Positions 32,545 to 43,717 are shown, counted from the stretch's first letter. The stretch is DNA of 64,000 nucleotides from Leidyana gryllorum EB-2025a (GCA_048772705.1 JBLWGC010000041.1:101360-165359), one strand, 5' to 3'. Translations and numbers: made by a program. Notes: a model not told the origin generated them from the letters alone.

Positions 32545-34046
32545 ATGGTGGAGCAGCAGCCTCTGCAGCCCCCTGTGGCTACTCACACAATTGATGCTGG
32601 TATACCGCAAGCGACGTTTGTGGTGCCAGCGTCCAACATATCGGTTTTGAAGAGTCCAAAGGAGTTCAAGACGGTTTTATTCGATGGTGTGAGGAATGCG
32701 AAGCGCAGGAATTGCATTGTATCACTGTATGTCGGAAGTGACCAGGAAGAGTTTTTGGACATTCTGTTCAAGCGCAGCGCCGAGTCAGCTGTCGCTACAC
32801 ATGTTCTCACCGACTATCTGCGGACGATGAGGGTTGAAGGGAAAAACAAGAAGAGCTCACTGAAATTAATGCACGAGACCTGGCAGCGAGTGGCTAGGGA
32901 GAGTGATGAGCGACGCTCGGCATTCGCGCCCAAGTTGCCATTTATCTCCTTGTTTCAGACCCCTCGCAAATTCCTGGGTCAAAATCTGTTCCCTTACCGG
33001 CTACAAGAGGCTTTGGGAGTGCTTCACTGGAAGTATTACGTTTTCGATGACAACGTGATCTTGACGGGAGCCAATATCAGCACGTCGTATCTCACCGATC
33101 GCACGGATCGATGGTTATACATCGAGCGGGTGCCAGAGTTCGCACAGTTTTTATGGGACCTATCGCTCTTGCTACGGAGGAATTGTCACACTGCTGATGT
33201 AGGGACTACGAAACGGAACCCAGTCTTCTCCCCTCCTCAATGGGGCCCGGAATGTCTGTGTCCCGCTATCGCTAAGTTTTTGTGTCGAAGGTCGACAAAA
33301 ACTGCAATCGATCCTGAAGAACTGCTGGATCACGGTGAGTGTGTGTGTTCGTGTGGCTGAAAGTTATTGGTGTCTTTGATTGCGCAGCGGTGATCCGATG
33401 GGGAGTCCAATGTGGTTTCGATCCCTCGGAGAAGAATGAGCTTCGTGACACGGAGCTGCATTTGGTGGAGCAATTGGTAGCGCAAAGCCCGCCCAAGGGC
33501 ACTGTGGTGATGGCCTCACCGTATTTGAATCTACCTGACCATCTGCTTAAGTCTCTGCAGAAGAAGCTGCAGGGTCGAAATCTCCAAGTTGTTGGATGTT
33601 CCCCGAATGCCTGCAGCTTTTTCAATGGCGGCCCCATTTTGGGTGCCGTTCCTTTCGCGTACGCAGGTTTGACGGCTCAGGCGTTGGGGTCTCTGGGGTC
33701 TGCAGTTCGGTTCTTGCAGTTTGGAGGGGAGAACGGACATTCTTTCCACGCTAAGGGGGTCTGGAGCGATGGCACGACTGCCAACGACGCTTATCGCACC
33801 CTTTTGGGGTCGAGCAACTTTAGTGTTCGATCCGCGACCAGAGATCTGGAGTGTCTCTGTGTGTTGGAAACGAAATCGCCGAGTTTGGTGAATCAGCTGC
33901 GAGTTGAAGTGGATTCTTTAGTCCAAAGATCTCAGCAATTGCGAGCTGTTACCGACGCCGTTAGTTCTTTTGCCACTGCCCATTGGTGGACTCGCACTGT
34001 GGCGAGTGTGTTTATCCGAAATCGTTTCTTACGCTCCATCTTGTGA
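32545..34046 (+). CDS. PGS1: CDP-diacylglycerol-glycerol-3-phosphate phosphatidyltransferase (PGS1 type)
   Basis: About 482 residues in two exons (32545-33334, 33388-34046). It makes phosphatidylglycerophosphate, the first committed step toward cardiolipin in mitochondria. It belongs to the phospholipase-D superfamily and has both HxKxxxxD motifs: HWKYYVFDDNVILTGANIS and FHAKGVWSD...LGSSNFSVRS. The LTDRTDRWLYIE segment after the first motif is typical of PGS1. Eukaryotes differ in whether they use this PLD-type enzyme or the bacterial CDP-alcohol type. The N-terminus is short and not strongly presequence-like. The start is 60 bp from the divergent hydrolase start. Confidence 0.92.
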
Positions 34047-34248
34047 GAGAGAGTGAGGTAACAGCGGTTTGTCTTCTTCGGCTCTGACTGACCCCCCTAC
34101 TTTGATATGAGTTTATCATTACCAACAATCAACCGTCATTGATCGACTAGACAAAGAGAGACAGAGAATGTTCTCAATGGATGCTGCTTCTGCTTGGCAT
34201 GAAAAAGCAACGTGGCTACTATATAGTGTGTGACTATTGTTGTGATAA
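34047..34248. other. convergent spacer, PGS1 / SmD3
   Basis: About 200 bp, AT-richer than the coding regions, containing both 3' ends. No gene seen. Confidence 0.4.
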
Positions 34249-34733
34249 TTACCGTCCTCTTGAAGAGGGACCACCACCGCCTCCTCCAGAGAGGAAAGCA
34301 TTGCCGCCAGCTCTCGCTCGCATGACCATTGCTCGGCGCTGTTGCCCAATGCCCAGTCCCCGACCCCGGTTTTTCCCTTGGGCGAGTTTGAACATGGGCG
34401 CGTGCCGTAGCATGTCTGGGAAGACAACGAACCGAATCTGAGACCCTCGAATGAATATTTGCTGCAAGAAGGAAAGTTAAAAGTGTTAGTCAGATCGATG
34501 GGGGAGCGTACCTCAAGGGTCGTTATCCGGCCATCCTTGGCCGTGTACGTGGCCCCAGTGACCAGAATATTCATGTTATCTTCGACATTGGCCTAATTAA
34601 CAATTAACCATTGACATTTGAAAACCTCAATACATACCAGATGTCCTCGAATGGTATCGCCAGACTTTAGTTCGATGCTGAGTGTGTGGCCAATGCCCTC
34701 ATACAAGAGCTTCAACGGGAGGCCTACGTACAT
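34249..34733 (-). CDS. small nuclear ribonucleoprotein SmD3
   Basis: A 129-residue Sm-ring subunit of spliceosomal snRNPs. Exons: 34638-34733, 34512-34592, 34249-34461, joining in phase. The Sm1 motif reads GIGHTLSIELKSGDTIRGHLANVEDNMN and the Sm2 motif QIFIRGSQIRFVVFPDMLR; the order of residues and the RAPMFK-like extension (HAPMFKLAQGKNRGRG) match SmD3 specifically. The tail is Gly/Arg-rich (SGGGGGGPSSRGR), where SmD3 is usually dimethylated on Arg. The introns are 45 and 50 nt. Confidence 0.95.
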
Positions 34734-34759
34734 TGACGCTCTTTTTTTTTTGCGAAGAA
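34734..34759. promoter_or_regulatory. 26-bp divergent promoter gap, SmD3 / RPB8
   Basis: The 26 bp between start codons are dominated by a run of T (about eleven residues), matching the T-tract seen in the 19-bp PDI/glutaredoxin gap. Confidence 0.4.
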
Positions 34760-35318
34760 ATGTCACGTAGCAATCCTGAGCCCACGATGCTCCTTGAAGA
34801 CCGATTCACTATCGCATCATGTGATAACTCCAAGTTTGAAAAGGTCACACGAGTTCGAGGCAGGACTGCCGCTTTTGACGCCGAGATCACTCTCGACATA
34901 AACTCTCAAATATACCCTATCAAGGAGAAGGAGGTGAGTGCTCGGACGCTGTCAACTATCTCTCTCTCTACCAACAGACACTGCTGGTTATGTTTGCTGA
35001 ACACGTTATAAAGGGTGCTGGTCCCAGCGGTGCCGCTGACGGGGGCGTGTCCGCGTCGAGCCAAATGACGACGTTGATAGACGAGTACGAGTACGTTATG
35101 TTGGGAAAGGTGTTCAATGAGGAGGAGAAGTTGCCAGACAAAAGGTTAGCGATCAATCTTAGGGGGCGCAAAACACGTTGTACATTTATAGGGCCGTTTA
35201 TCTGTCGTTTGGAGGTTTGTTGTGCGGGATTACAGCTGATAAGGAGATTCTAAGCGAGTTTGTATTGGATAGACGGCTTTTTATATTATTGAAAAAGGTC
35301 GGAAGGGCCAACGATTGA
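34760..35318 (+). CDS. RNA polymerase common subunit RPABC3 (RPB8)
   Basis: A 155-residue shared subunit of RNA polymerases I, II and III, from exons 34760-34933, 34978-35144, 35192-35318. Diagnostic regions: EDRFTIASCDNSKFEKVTRV, ITLDINSQIYPI, DEYEYVMLGKVF and the C-terminal AVYLSFGGLLCGITADKE...FILLKK. The strand order and length fit RPB8. The second intron carries a degenerate AACACGTTGT element. The 19-bp gap to the next ATG on the same strand leaves little room for a separate promoter. Confidence 0.94.
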
Positions 35319-35337
35319 ATAATTGACACGATAAATA

Positions 35338-36195
35338 ATGCTCCGATCACCAAGTCTTGTTGTACGGAAAGAACGCTCTGGCCGCCGGAAAGAGATTGTG
35401 GCTTGTCAGTACCATCAACCGTCCCATGAGAGCGCAGCCTCTTACTACTGGGATCTCTTAGATCACTCCCTGGAATTGGTCTCATTCGGTGGCCTACTGT
35501 ATACATCGAGTGCAGCGTTGAGTAAACAAATCGACCCCTCTACGGACGCCTCTGACACTTTGAAAGGTATCAGTGCGTCCAGTTGGGCACTGCTCACTGT
35601 CTGCGCCCTAATTCCCCTTCGACTACTGCGGTCTCTGCCCGGGAGGAGGGCGTTAGAATTAGGACTGACTGGGGTGCTGTCACTTCTGGCTTTCGCCACC
35701 CTCGGTACCATAGGATACGGACACTTTCTAGTTGGACGCAATTCACCTCAAGCTCATTACGACCGAGATCGGTACCGATGGTCCTTCGGTGTGGTTGAGA
35801 TCGTTGCTGCAGCCGTCTTGGCGGGATGCGCTGTGGTCCACACCGTCCTCTTCCGTACCATCGGGGGCCTCTACGCTCCAATTTGCCCCTCCGTTCACGC
35901 CCCAACGATCATTCCCATGTTCTTAATTCAGGTTTCTTGGACTGTGCTGCTCACCGTGGCCTTCGGTCTAGCCATACATCCTGACCATGCGGAGATGACA
36001 GAAACCGTGAATGTTCTGCGAGTTGTGGCCTTCAGCTTGGCCACGCTTCACGGCTGGGGCCAGCTATGCATCACACGAGTCGTCCATAAGAATGGACTCA
36101 AGCGGTGCAAACGCCAGCAGAAGAAAACAGCCCCCCTGCCCCCGGATGAGCTGCCGTACAAGCGGCCTAGTCAGACACCTACAAACGATATTTGA
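35338..36195 (+). CDS. polytopic membrane protein, unknown
   Basis: A 285-residue single-exon protein with about six hydrophobic segments: LELVSFGGLLYTSSAAL, SSWALLTVCALIPLRLL, LELGLTGVLSLLAFATLGTIG, GVVEIVAAAVLAGCAVVHTVLF, TIIPMFLIQVSWTVLLTVAFGL and VLRVVAFSLATLHGWGQL. The C-terminus is basic and cytosolic-looking (KRCKRQQKKTAPLPPDELPYKRP). No transporter signature recognised. The start follows the RPB8 stop by 19 bp. Confidence 0.72.
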   Translation: MLRSPSLVVRKERSGRRKEIVACQYHQPSHESAASYYWDLLDHSLELVSFGGLLYTSSAALSKQIDPSTDASDTLKGISASSWALLTVCALIPLRLLRSLPGRRALELGLTGVLSLLAFATLGTIGYGHFLVGRNSPQAHYDRDRYRWSFGVVEIVAAAVLAGCAVVHTVLFRTIGGLYAPICPSVHAPTIIPMFLIQVSWTVLLTVAFGLAIHPDHAEMTETVNVLRVVAFSLATLHGWGQLCITRVVHKNGLKRCKRQQKKTAPLPPDELPYKRPSQTPTNDI

Positions 36196-36267
36196 ATCGC
36201 AGCCATTTTGAACGTTGCCGTCACTGACTCCACAAAACCTGCAATAAAAAAAGTCGCTCAACCTCGA

Positions 36268-38218
36268 ATGGCATCAGGATGTGCGGTTCTAACCCGCCCG
36301 CTACTGGAGGACACCACTGAGTTCGTCCAAGAAACTGATGAACCTCCGATACCGTCTGCTTTAGGAGCGGAAGGCTTCTGGTTCCTTAATGATGCTGTCA
36401 AAGGCAAGTTCTTCTATCCCTACAATGGAGATTGGTTGGCTAAACCTGTTGACTTCAAGAATTCTCTTGGCCTGAACCCCTCCCCTACCTCTATTCCACA
36501 TGGCATGGGTCTCAGAAATCGATCCAACGCCTGCTTCCTCAACTCTGTCATTCAATCTCTGACTTATTGTCCACCCATTTATCACGATTGCCGAGCCAGT
36601 CGACACAGCAGAAAATGCACGCGTGCGGCTAACAAGCTGGACTGCGGCTTTTGTAGCTTCGAGAGTCATGTCAAAAAGGCCACTTCCCAACGAAAGGGAA
36701 CTCTCAATATCCCCTTCTATGACAAGCTAAAGAAGGAAAGTATGAAACAGATGGGAGTCACTATCGATGATCAACAGTGCGCTCATGAGTTTTTCAGCCT
36801 GTTTCTCGATTGGCTCAGACGGTACGACGTTCCACGCCAACTCGAAGCCGCCTTCATCAAACACGCATTGAAACCGTCCCAACTACTGACCACATATCTC
36901 GGTCAAATCTTCGGCTCCGTCATTGAACACCGACGAACATGCATGGTAAGCTTCACTCGAGCCGCTACCATTTTTTGAAGTGGTACTCTCCGCTGCACAC
37001 GTGTTTGCCCTCACCGTATCACCCCTTTCGTCTGCTCTGGAGTGCAATAAATATGTTTTTCTCTTCAGGGTTGCAAGGATCAGACTGTGCGATATGAGCC
37101 ATACACCGATCATGTGCTCAGTATTCAAAAGTCGAAAGGCATCAGTGATGCCTTCCGCTCGTATTTCAGTTCAGAGCTGCTCGAAGGTAGCAATGCGACA
37201 GAGTAAGTGATATGCTTGGAGCGTGCTTTGCAAATCTATTCCAATCCGCAGCTGTGATGCCTGTAAGAGCAAGCAGGCCAAGTTGTGGGAAAGGCGTTTA
37301 GCGCTGCCCCCAAACGTTCTAGTGCTCACCGTTCGCCGTACTGTGTGGTCACAGGGTGGGCATATCCACAAGGACAAACGGGTTCTACAGATCCCCTTAC
37401 ACTTTGACATAAGTCCTTATTTGAAGGGAAAGAATAGTCCTGATTTGGGCTACTCCAATATTCCTAACGAGTATAGGCTGTTCGCCACGATAGTGCATCA
37501 AGGAGGAGGTTGTGGAGGTCACTACTATGCCATCTGCCGGGCCACTGATGGGAGCTTCTATCGGTATGACGATGAGTATGTGACTCAAGTTCGGCCAGCC
37601 GATCTGGCTACTGAGTTAGGTCGAGGTTACATTTTCTTCTACGAGCGGTTAGGAGGCTCGGTGCCAAAGCCATCGAGTACCTCACAACCGACGTCCTTGG
37701 CATGGCAAGTGGCGTGCAAGGAGGAGAGCACGAACCCCCTTGGGTTGGCAGCCTTTTTAAACAAGATGCCGCCAGCTGGAGGTCCACCTCATAATCTCGA
37801 AATCCACGGCGAGGTGGACTCTGATGCGCCAACACAGACCCCATCTTCGTGTTCTACAGCGTCCTCAGTTGTGTGTGATAGTCCCACTCAGCAGAAGGGC
37901 GCCGATTTTTCAGGTCACACGGCGCCACCACGTCGACATCGACACTTAGGATGGCGTCTTAGTCGTCTTAAGAAGTGGTCTCGTAGGCTCCGGGCCCTTC
38001 ATACTGGGAACGACTCGTGTGAGGAAGGTTCATATGACGAGCCACCGACCCTGCTGGCTTCCAGGAACTTTAAGCCGCTTCAAGAAAAGCTCTCTCAGGC
38101 AGCCACGGGACGTCTGGCGCCGGAAGAGTTGGGGCCTGGTTGGAATCGGAGAAATGAAGTTGATCGTGAATATGACAGAGGAAGGTTGAAGAAACGTAGA
38201 GTAATTGACAACAACTGA
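36268..38218 (+). CDS. ubiquitin carboxyl-terminal hydrolase (USP36/42-like)
   Basis: A 592-residue deubiquitinase from exons 36268-36945, 37069-37202, 37252-38218. The Cys box reads GMGLRNRSNACFLNSV, where most USPs have GLxNxGNTCFLN, so the two residues before the catalytic Cys are changed but the Cys stays. The QQCAHEFF box, a CxxC pair (CDACKSKQ) and the His box GGHYYAICRATDGSFYRYDDE follow. The C-terminal 180 residues are disordered and basic, as in USP36, which works in the nucleolus. An unusually long first intron (123 nt) contains ACACGTGTTT at 36997-37006. The first in-frame ATG is at 36268; the frame is open further upstream. Confidence 0.9.
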
Positions 38219-38322
38219 ATCGTGATACATTCGTCATTGTCCCATAAAAACAACAACCGCGCATTTTGGTAATTTATCAACTGGAATCGATCCTTCTCTC
38301 TCTCCTATTGGACCCTGTATAA

Positions 38323-40092
38323 ATGTTGGCTAGTGATATTCAAAAGGCCGTGGACGACTACCTCCAGCAGGAGAAGCAGTCTGATTTTATCGCTGATTGC
38401 AAAGCGGCAACTCCCGAAGTTCTTAATGCCCGTTTCGCGAAGCGTATCAACTTTGGCACTGCTGGTTTACGTGGTGTCATGGCATTCGGGCTCAATGCCA
38501 TGAACTCTGTGACTGTTCGTCACGCCACTCAAGGCCTCTGCCAATACTACATAAATAAGATAGGGGAGGAGGAGATCAAAGGCCGGTGGGTGGTCCTCGG
38601 TTATGATGGTCGACACAACTCTCGCTACTTCGCCCATCTGGCAGCAGCCGTTTTTCTGAGCAAAGGGCTCAAGGTCTCGCTCGCCGCGGTCACCACTGCC
38701 ACTCCACTGAATCCTTACGCCGTCAAGCAGCTGAACGCGGTCTGCGGAATTCAGATAACCGCATCCCACAACCCTAAGGCTGACAACGGATATAAAGTCT
38801 ACGGGTCGAACGGAGCTCAAATTATTCCCCCCATGGACTCTGAAGTCATGGAATTGATCAAAGCTAATGCCTATATCTGGCCACACGTAGACGAGCTGAT
38901 GCGTCATGACCTCAAACAGCTCAACACTGCACATCCTTTGATGGCCAACGTGCACGATAAGATGTATGAGCTCTGGCCTAACTACAAAGCCGATATACTC
39001 TCGAGCCTGTCCATCAACTCCCTCCGCTCAGCATCTCTCAGTGTGGTATACACTGCGATGCATGGGGTTGGGTACCCCTTCGTCAGCGACATTCTGCGCA
39101 CTGCCGAGTTCCCTATGGAAAGATTCCATGTGGTTCCCCAGCAACGTGACGCGGATCCCGACTTCACCACTGTCAAGTTCCCCAACCCCGAGGAGAAAGG
39201 AGCCATGGACGCCGCTATCGAAATGGCCACCGCAGAGAACGTCAATGTGATCATCAGCAACGACCCCGACGCTGATCGCTTCGCCTGCTGTGAGCGACTG
39301 ACTGACGGCACCTGGCGCCAATTCACTGGTGACGAGCTTGGAAGCATATTTGGTGCCATCGCCTTTGAGTCTGCCAAGAGAAAGGGCATTCCGACTGACA
39401 AAATGGCGTTCATTTGCTCCGCCGTATCATCCCGCTTCCTCAGCAGATTGTGCTCTGTTGAGGGTGCCAACTTTTATGAAACCATGACCGGATTCAAGTG
39501 GATGATGAACAAGGCTGTGGAGCTTGAGGAGAAGGGCCTCACTACCGTTTTCTGTTACGAGGAAGCTCTGGGCTATGGACTGTCGATGGCCGTTCCGGAC
39601 AAAGACGGTGTCAGTGCTGCAGTGGCTTGGGTACAGAAGGCGGCCGAAATGGCATCCTGCGGTCAAAATATGCACGACTTCTTGGATGAACTGTGCCAGA
39701 AGTACGGATACTTCGCAACACAGAACTCCTACTATGTCTGCCACGACCCGTCCATCATGCTCGACATCTTCCAGACCTTCCGCAAGGATGGCTATCCCAC
39801 CCATATCGGAGAGTACGAAGTCAGCCGAATTCGTGACTTGTCTCAAGACTATGATTCTGGATCAGCTAACAAGCAGTGCGACTTCCCCAAATCCAAGGAT
39901 GACATGCTTACTATATACTTCAAGAACGGAGCTCATCTAACCCTGAGAGGTTCCGGCACTGAACCTAAGCTCAAGTATTACTCGGAAATGTCACACGCTT
40001 CCAGCAAGACGGAAGCTGCAGCTGAGCTACAGAAGGTTGTGGCAGCGGTTCAGGCCCACCTGATCGGAGACCGTCCCCTCAAACACGCGTGA
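38323..40092 (+). CDS. alpha-D-phosphohexomutase, PGM2 type
   Basis: A 589-residue intronless enzyme interconverting sugar 1- and 6-phosphates (or pentose 1- and 5-phosphates). The phosphoserine loop is TASHNPKADNGYKVY, the metal loop DPDADR, the sugar-binding loop CYEEALGYG and the phosphate-binding loop RGSGTEPKLKYY, in family order. The N-terminal INFGTAGLRGVM is characteristic of the PGM2/PGM2L1 group rather than PGM1. PGM2 proteins act as phosphopentomutase or phosphoglucomutase. It may feed sugar-nucleotide synthesis, including the UDP-galactopyranose used by the mutase at 54765-56378. Confidence 0.94.
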   Translation: MLASDIQKAVDDYLQQEKQSDFIADCKAATPEVLNARFAKRINFGTAGLRGVMAFGLNAMNSVTVRHATQGLCQYYINKIGEEEIKGRWVVLGYDGRHNSRYFAHLAAAVFLSKGLKVSLAAVTTATPLNPYAVKQLNAVCGIQITASHNPKADNGYKVYGSNGAQIIPPMDSEVMELIKANAYIWPHVDELMRHDLKQLNTAHPLMANVHDKMYELWPNYKADILSSLSINSLRSASLSVVYTAMHGVGYPFVSDILRTAEFPMERFHVVPQQRDADPDFTTVKFPNPEEKGAMDAAIEMATAENVNVIISNDPDADRFACCERLTDGTWRQFTGDELGSIFGAIAFESAKRKGIPTDKMAFICSAVSSRFLSRLCSVEGANFYETMTGFKWMMNKAVELEEKGLTTVFCYEEALGYGLSMAVPDKDGVSAAVAWVQKAAEMASCGQNMHDFLDELCQKYGYFATQNSYYVCHDPSIMLDIFQTFRKDGYPTHIGEYEVSRIRDLSQDYDSGSANKQCDFPKSKDDMLTIYFKNGAHLTLRGSGTEPKLKYYSEMSHASSKTEAAAELQKVVAAVQAHLIGDRPLKHA

Positions 40093-40141
40093 ACACACAC
40101 AATGGACCAATTATGCTACATGATTTTTCGGTGACAAAAAA

Positions 40142-41272
40142 ATGCTTTTGCTGAGACCAAATAGGAATCGCGTAGGCCAATTGACTATAAGAAAGCTCCC
40201 CGAGCTCCAATCCATTGTCCCAAGCACCCTCCGGTCAACTCAACATATATACCATGGCATCAGCGTCGTGCGCCCCAGCAGATGCGCCTCTTCGAATCGC
40301 AGACGGTCGGAAGGACTGGAGTCCGAGCCCAAAGACACGCCGTCGTTCGCTGATCAGACTCCTAGACGTCGAAAGGTGAACTGGCGGGAGGACATCAAAG
40401 TAATGCTGACAGTTCTGGCGCTGTTGGCTGGAATTGGAGCTCTTATCGAGGCTGAGCATGTGAAGGTGATGCTCCAGGGCCGGATTGATCAGATCAAGGA
40501 CCGCCTCATTCGGAGAAATGATATACGAGACATTGGATTGCGCTGGCTACAAGAAATGGTCACGGATCCGGTGACAAAGGCCAAGGTTGATGCACTCATC
40601 CAGCAGCTCTTGACGCAGCACATTGGCACCATCCGAGATGGCTTGGTGAACGGGCTAATGCAAGATCAAGTATTTGTCGACGCCGTGGTTGAGTGGTCAA
40701 AAGAACAGGCTGTGTAAGTCCGTTGTCATTCACATGAAATTGCAACTCTGTTCTCCTTGTAGCGCCGTATGTCAAGATTCTGAGACAGTCAAGGCGATGA
40801 CTCAACTAATGCAGGAGGCCATCGAAAGGTAAAGCGCATAGTTCTTCCCTTGTCACCCACATTGGCACAATTTGTCCTCTACAGACCCGAAACATTGCGA
40901 TCAGCACAAGACGTCATCGAGAATCTAACCCGGAGTCCAGAGACCGAGCGTCTTGTCAGGGACTTTGTGGTCCGCACGGCCAGTGACAGCACGGTGCAGA
41001 ACGAGCTGGCGAAGGCGGGCCGCGGAACCTTGGAGTCGTTGGCAAATGATCAGCATATTCAGGAGGCCTTATCTTCATCACTGTGGAATATCACGCGCAA
41101 GGCTTTGGTGCCTCGATGGTTAGCGGGCCCGCCAGAGAGTGAAGCGACAGTGACGGCTGTGCAGAAGTTGAAGAGGAGAAGTCGCGAAGTGACTGGGAAG
41201 AGTCAAGGATCTAGCCTCATTGCCACGCCAGTAGCCTCCTACGAGCAAGCAAACAACAGCAGTGTTGGTTGA
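40142..41272 (+). CDS. mitochondrial-looking single-pass membrane protein, unknown
   Basis: About 340 residues in three exons with introns near 40716-40762 and 40828-40884. The first 75 residues are rich in Arg, Ser and Thr with few acids, resembling a mitochondrial presequence. One hydrophobic segment follows (VMLTVLALLAGIGALIEA). The rest is a series of amphipathic helices with a loose repeat: WLQEMVTDPVTKAKVDALIQQLL, AVVEWSKEQAVAVCQDSETVKAMTQLM, DVIENLTRSPETERLVRDFV, each about 40 residues. The repeated pattern of a helix, a turn with Asp/Ser and another helix may form a solenoid. No family recognised. Confidence 0.68.
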
Positions 41273-41381
41273 GTTGATCTCTATACCCACCAATCCGATA
41301 ACGAGTCCTTTATAAACTTGACGGAAGGAGCATCTATTCTTGATACTATGTTCCCGAATGCATTGTGCCAACTGAGGTGCC

Positions 41382-42771
41382 TCATACCACATTGAAAAGA
41401 ATCACGACGAAGCCTACCGAAGGAGTGAGTTCGACTTCCCATACATCAAGGAGACTTTTGAAATGATATTGCGAGATCCAACCATTGGCGTATCCCATTG
41501 CGACATTCTTCACAAATTGACAATCCTATCAGTTGTCGTGTTTGTTTATCGCAGGCCGCAATGATAACTCACCTTTGTTGTTGGCACCTTCGGGAACGGT
41601 AACCGGTATGTGAGGACATCGCGGAGTTTGACTCTCGTTTCGTCGTTGGGTAGACCGGTGAGTTCACCTCTGGGCTGGCTAGCGAGATCCGCCATCGAAT
41701 CCTCAGATGACGTCGATGAAGAGGACGTGTTGATCCGAGCACCACAACACCCGTGACAAGGCACGATTGAGACTGGTCGGTCTCTCCGAGGACGGAGAGC
41801 TCGAGCGCGAGGGTGCGGGGTGAGATGTTCATCTCGCATATCACGGACAGCAGCACAGAGTATTTTCTGCAACGACAATTTACGCTCGTTTGACAACAAC
41901 TCCTGTAATCGATGGCTGTGCTGTACCCCCGTTGTGGTGACGATGGAACTGTAGAGCTCTCGCAAGTCCATCTTATTCTCCGAGTACATGTCCCAATATT
42001 GTGTGATTACTTTGACGGTGGCGGGTGTGATCTTGAACTGTGGGCAATTAGACATGGATGGTCAGTGTGCGAGGCGCTTACGTCGTGCGGACCTCCACAG
42101 AAGTCGCCGGATTGATTGTCAAGTGGTTCTTTCACGGTGGACGGCACCACAACCACCTGACCACTTGTTGGTGGTTCGGGTGGCAGTTCTCTGAAGGGAA
42201 TCCCGGAGGCTTTCTCTAGCACATTCTGGATCAAGACTCACAGAAGACTGTCTACATCCACCTCCTCTTGCGTATAAGGAGCTTGAGTTCCCGCCAGGTC
42301 TCGAAGTCGCTCTAAACTGACCCAGTTGTCGTCTTTCCAATCTAACATATCACAGATGAAGTACATGAAGTCTGATCGGGCGTTGATCCCCATTTGGCGC
42401 AGTACCCGACAGAGGCGGGAGGCGGGAACTTCGCAAAAGGTGTCAGGAGCGTAGACGAGACTTAGATTCTCAAAGAGGGAGCGCATGAATGCTTTTCTGT
42501 CTCTTTCGAACAGTTCTTTCCAGTACTCTGCTACCTTTGTGTCCAACCCAGAGCCCAGCAAACGTGGTGGGCGGTAATACCGAGACTCGTTGAGTTGAGC
42601 CTCGCGTGTTTGATCGGGGTCAATAAGGCGGTCATGGGTGAGGGGGTCGAGGGGAAGACTTCTGGCAAGATGGTATGATAGTTTCTGCTCTCGGCTGGCA
42701 GGTGGCTGTGGTGAGTTAGAAAGCTGAAGTCCCCCACTCGGACTGATGGGAATGGAACTAGAAGAGGACAT
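41382..42771 (-). CDS. unrecognised protein with two helical modules
   Basis: Starts MSSSSSIPISPSGGLQ at 42771. The first exon (to about 42247) has VAEYWKELFERDRKAFMRSLF and SDFMYFICDMLDWKDDNWVSLERL, an EF-hand-like arrangement. The second (about 42235-42070) has VLEKASGIPF and ends GGPHD. The third (about 42040-41572) has ITPATVKVITQYWDMYSENKMD. A final exon ends VVILFNVV at 41382. An in-frame TGA at 42238-42240 lies inside a 31- or 36-nt in-phase intron (both donors work), so no recoding is needed. Function unknown; calcium binding is possible but the loops are not canonical. Confidence 0.6.
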
Positions 42772-42810
42772 TGTCGAGGTGCACTCAGCACCAGTCCATG
42801 TAAAAAAGTC

Positions 42811-43716
42811 ATGTTACTACTGTTGGGCGCGATTGTGGTGGCGGTTGTAAGAGCCCAGACGGCTCGGCCTGTCACTTACGGCTCTGTTATACAGCTGGAG
42901 CATAAACATACGTCGCATAACCTCTTCAGCTTGACTAATTACCAATTGAGTCGAGCAGGCCAGCTTGTGGTGAGGAATCGTTGTGTCCGATGAGGCTACA
43001 CTCTTGGTGCTTCCGGTAGAGTGCTGCGCCCAAGGGGTCTCAGCGTGATGACTTTGAGGCTACGGGATGGATAGTTCGTACTCCAGGGCCTCGTCTGGCT
43101 TCTGCGTTGCTAACTGATACTGATCTCCCGTGGTTTTCGAGTGCAAGTCAAGCAGACAAGTCGGGTCATGCAGCCTTCAGTACTAAAGATACCGGGTCTC
43201 CAGTCAAATGTGGAGACATCGTTCGGCTGGAACACATAGAGAGCGGAATGCTGTTGAAAGCCGGTGATGGAGACGCCAGACTCAGCGGCAACTACGAAGT
43301 CGTTGGGGTTTCCACGAGCGGCCCAGGGGTGTACTTTGAGGTCGTGTGCCCAAAGGGGCAGACGGGGGATGCCTGGCTTACGAGGCAGGATGTGGCTTTT
43401 AAAAATGTCAAGCTCGAGAACTTTCTGTCTACCAGTGCTAACTTTCAGTGAGTTAAGGGATTGGGCTCCAACGCTAATCCCTCCAGGTATACTGAGCGGA
43501 ATTGTTTCCGATGCCCTGTGTTGTCACACAGTGAAGTAATGGTGCTGCGGCGGCCACGCCAAAAGCCCGGCAGTGATCAAATCTGGAGAGCGAAATCGGT
43601 AAGGAGGGTACAGCACTTTCGGGCAGTTGGATTCACAATCGCAGATCGTCCGACTTTCGCTGACCGAAGATGACGATGAGGACGAAGTACACGACGGAAC
43701 GCATGATGAATTATAG
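42811..43716 (+). CDS. SDF2-like ER-lumenal MIR-domain protein with HDEL
   Basis: A 256-residue ER quality-control protein from exons 42811-42969, 43020-43447, 43487-43598, 43645-43716. A signal peptide (MLLLLGAIVVAVVRAQ) leads into MIR repeats: VTYGSVIQLEHKHTSHNL, SPVKCGDIVRLEHIESGMLL and VAFKNVKLENFLS. The C-terminus is an acidic stretch ending GTHDEL, a perfect ER-retrieval signal created by the last 72-nt exon. SDF2 proteins work with ERdj3-type chaperones and O-mannosyltransferase-like MIR partners. The whole architecture from signal to HDEL supports the splicing model. Confidence 0.9.
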
Positions 43717-43717
43717 T

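Noticed and set aside
42235-42276. In-frame TGA that might be read as selenocysteine or tryptophan
   Set aside because: A GT-AG intron of 31 or 36 nt covering the TGA joins the two exons in phase, and similarly short introns occur elsewhere here.
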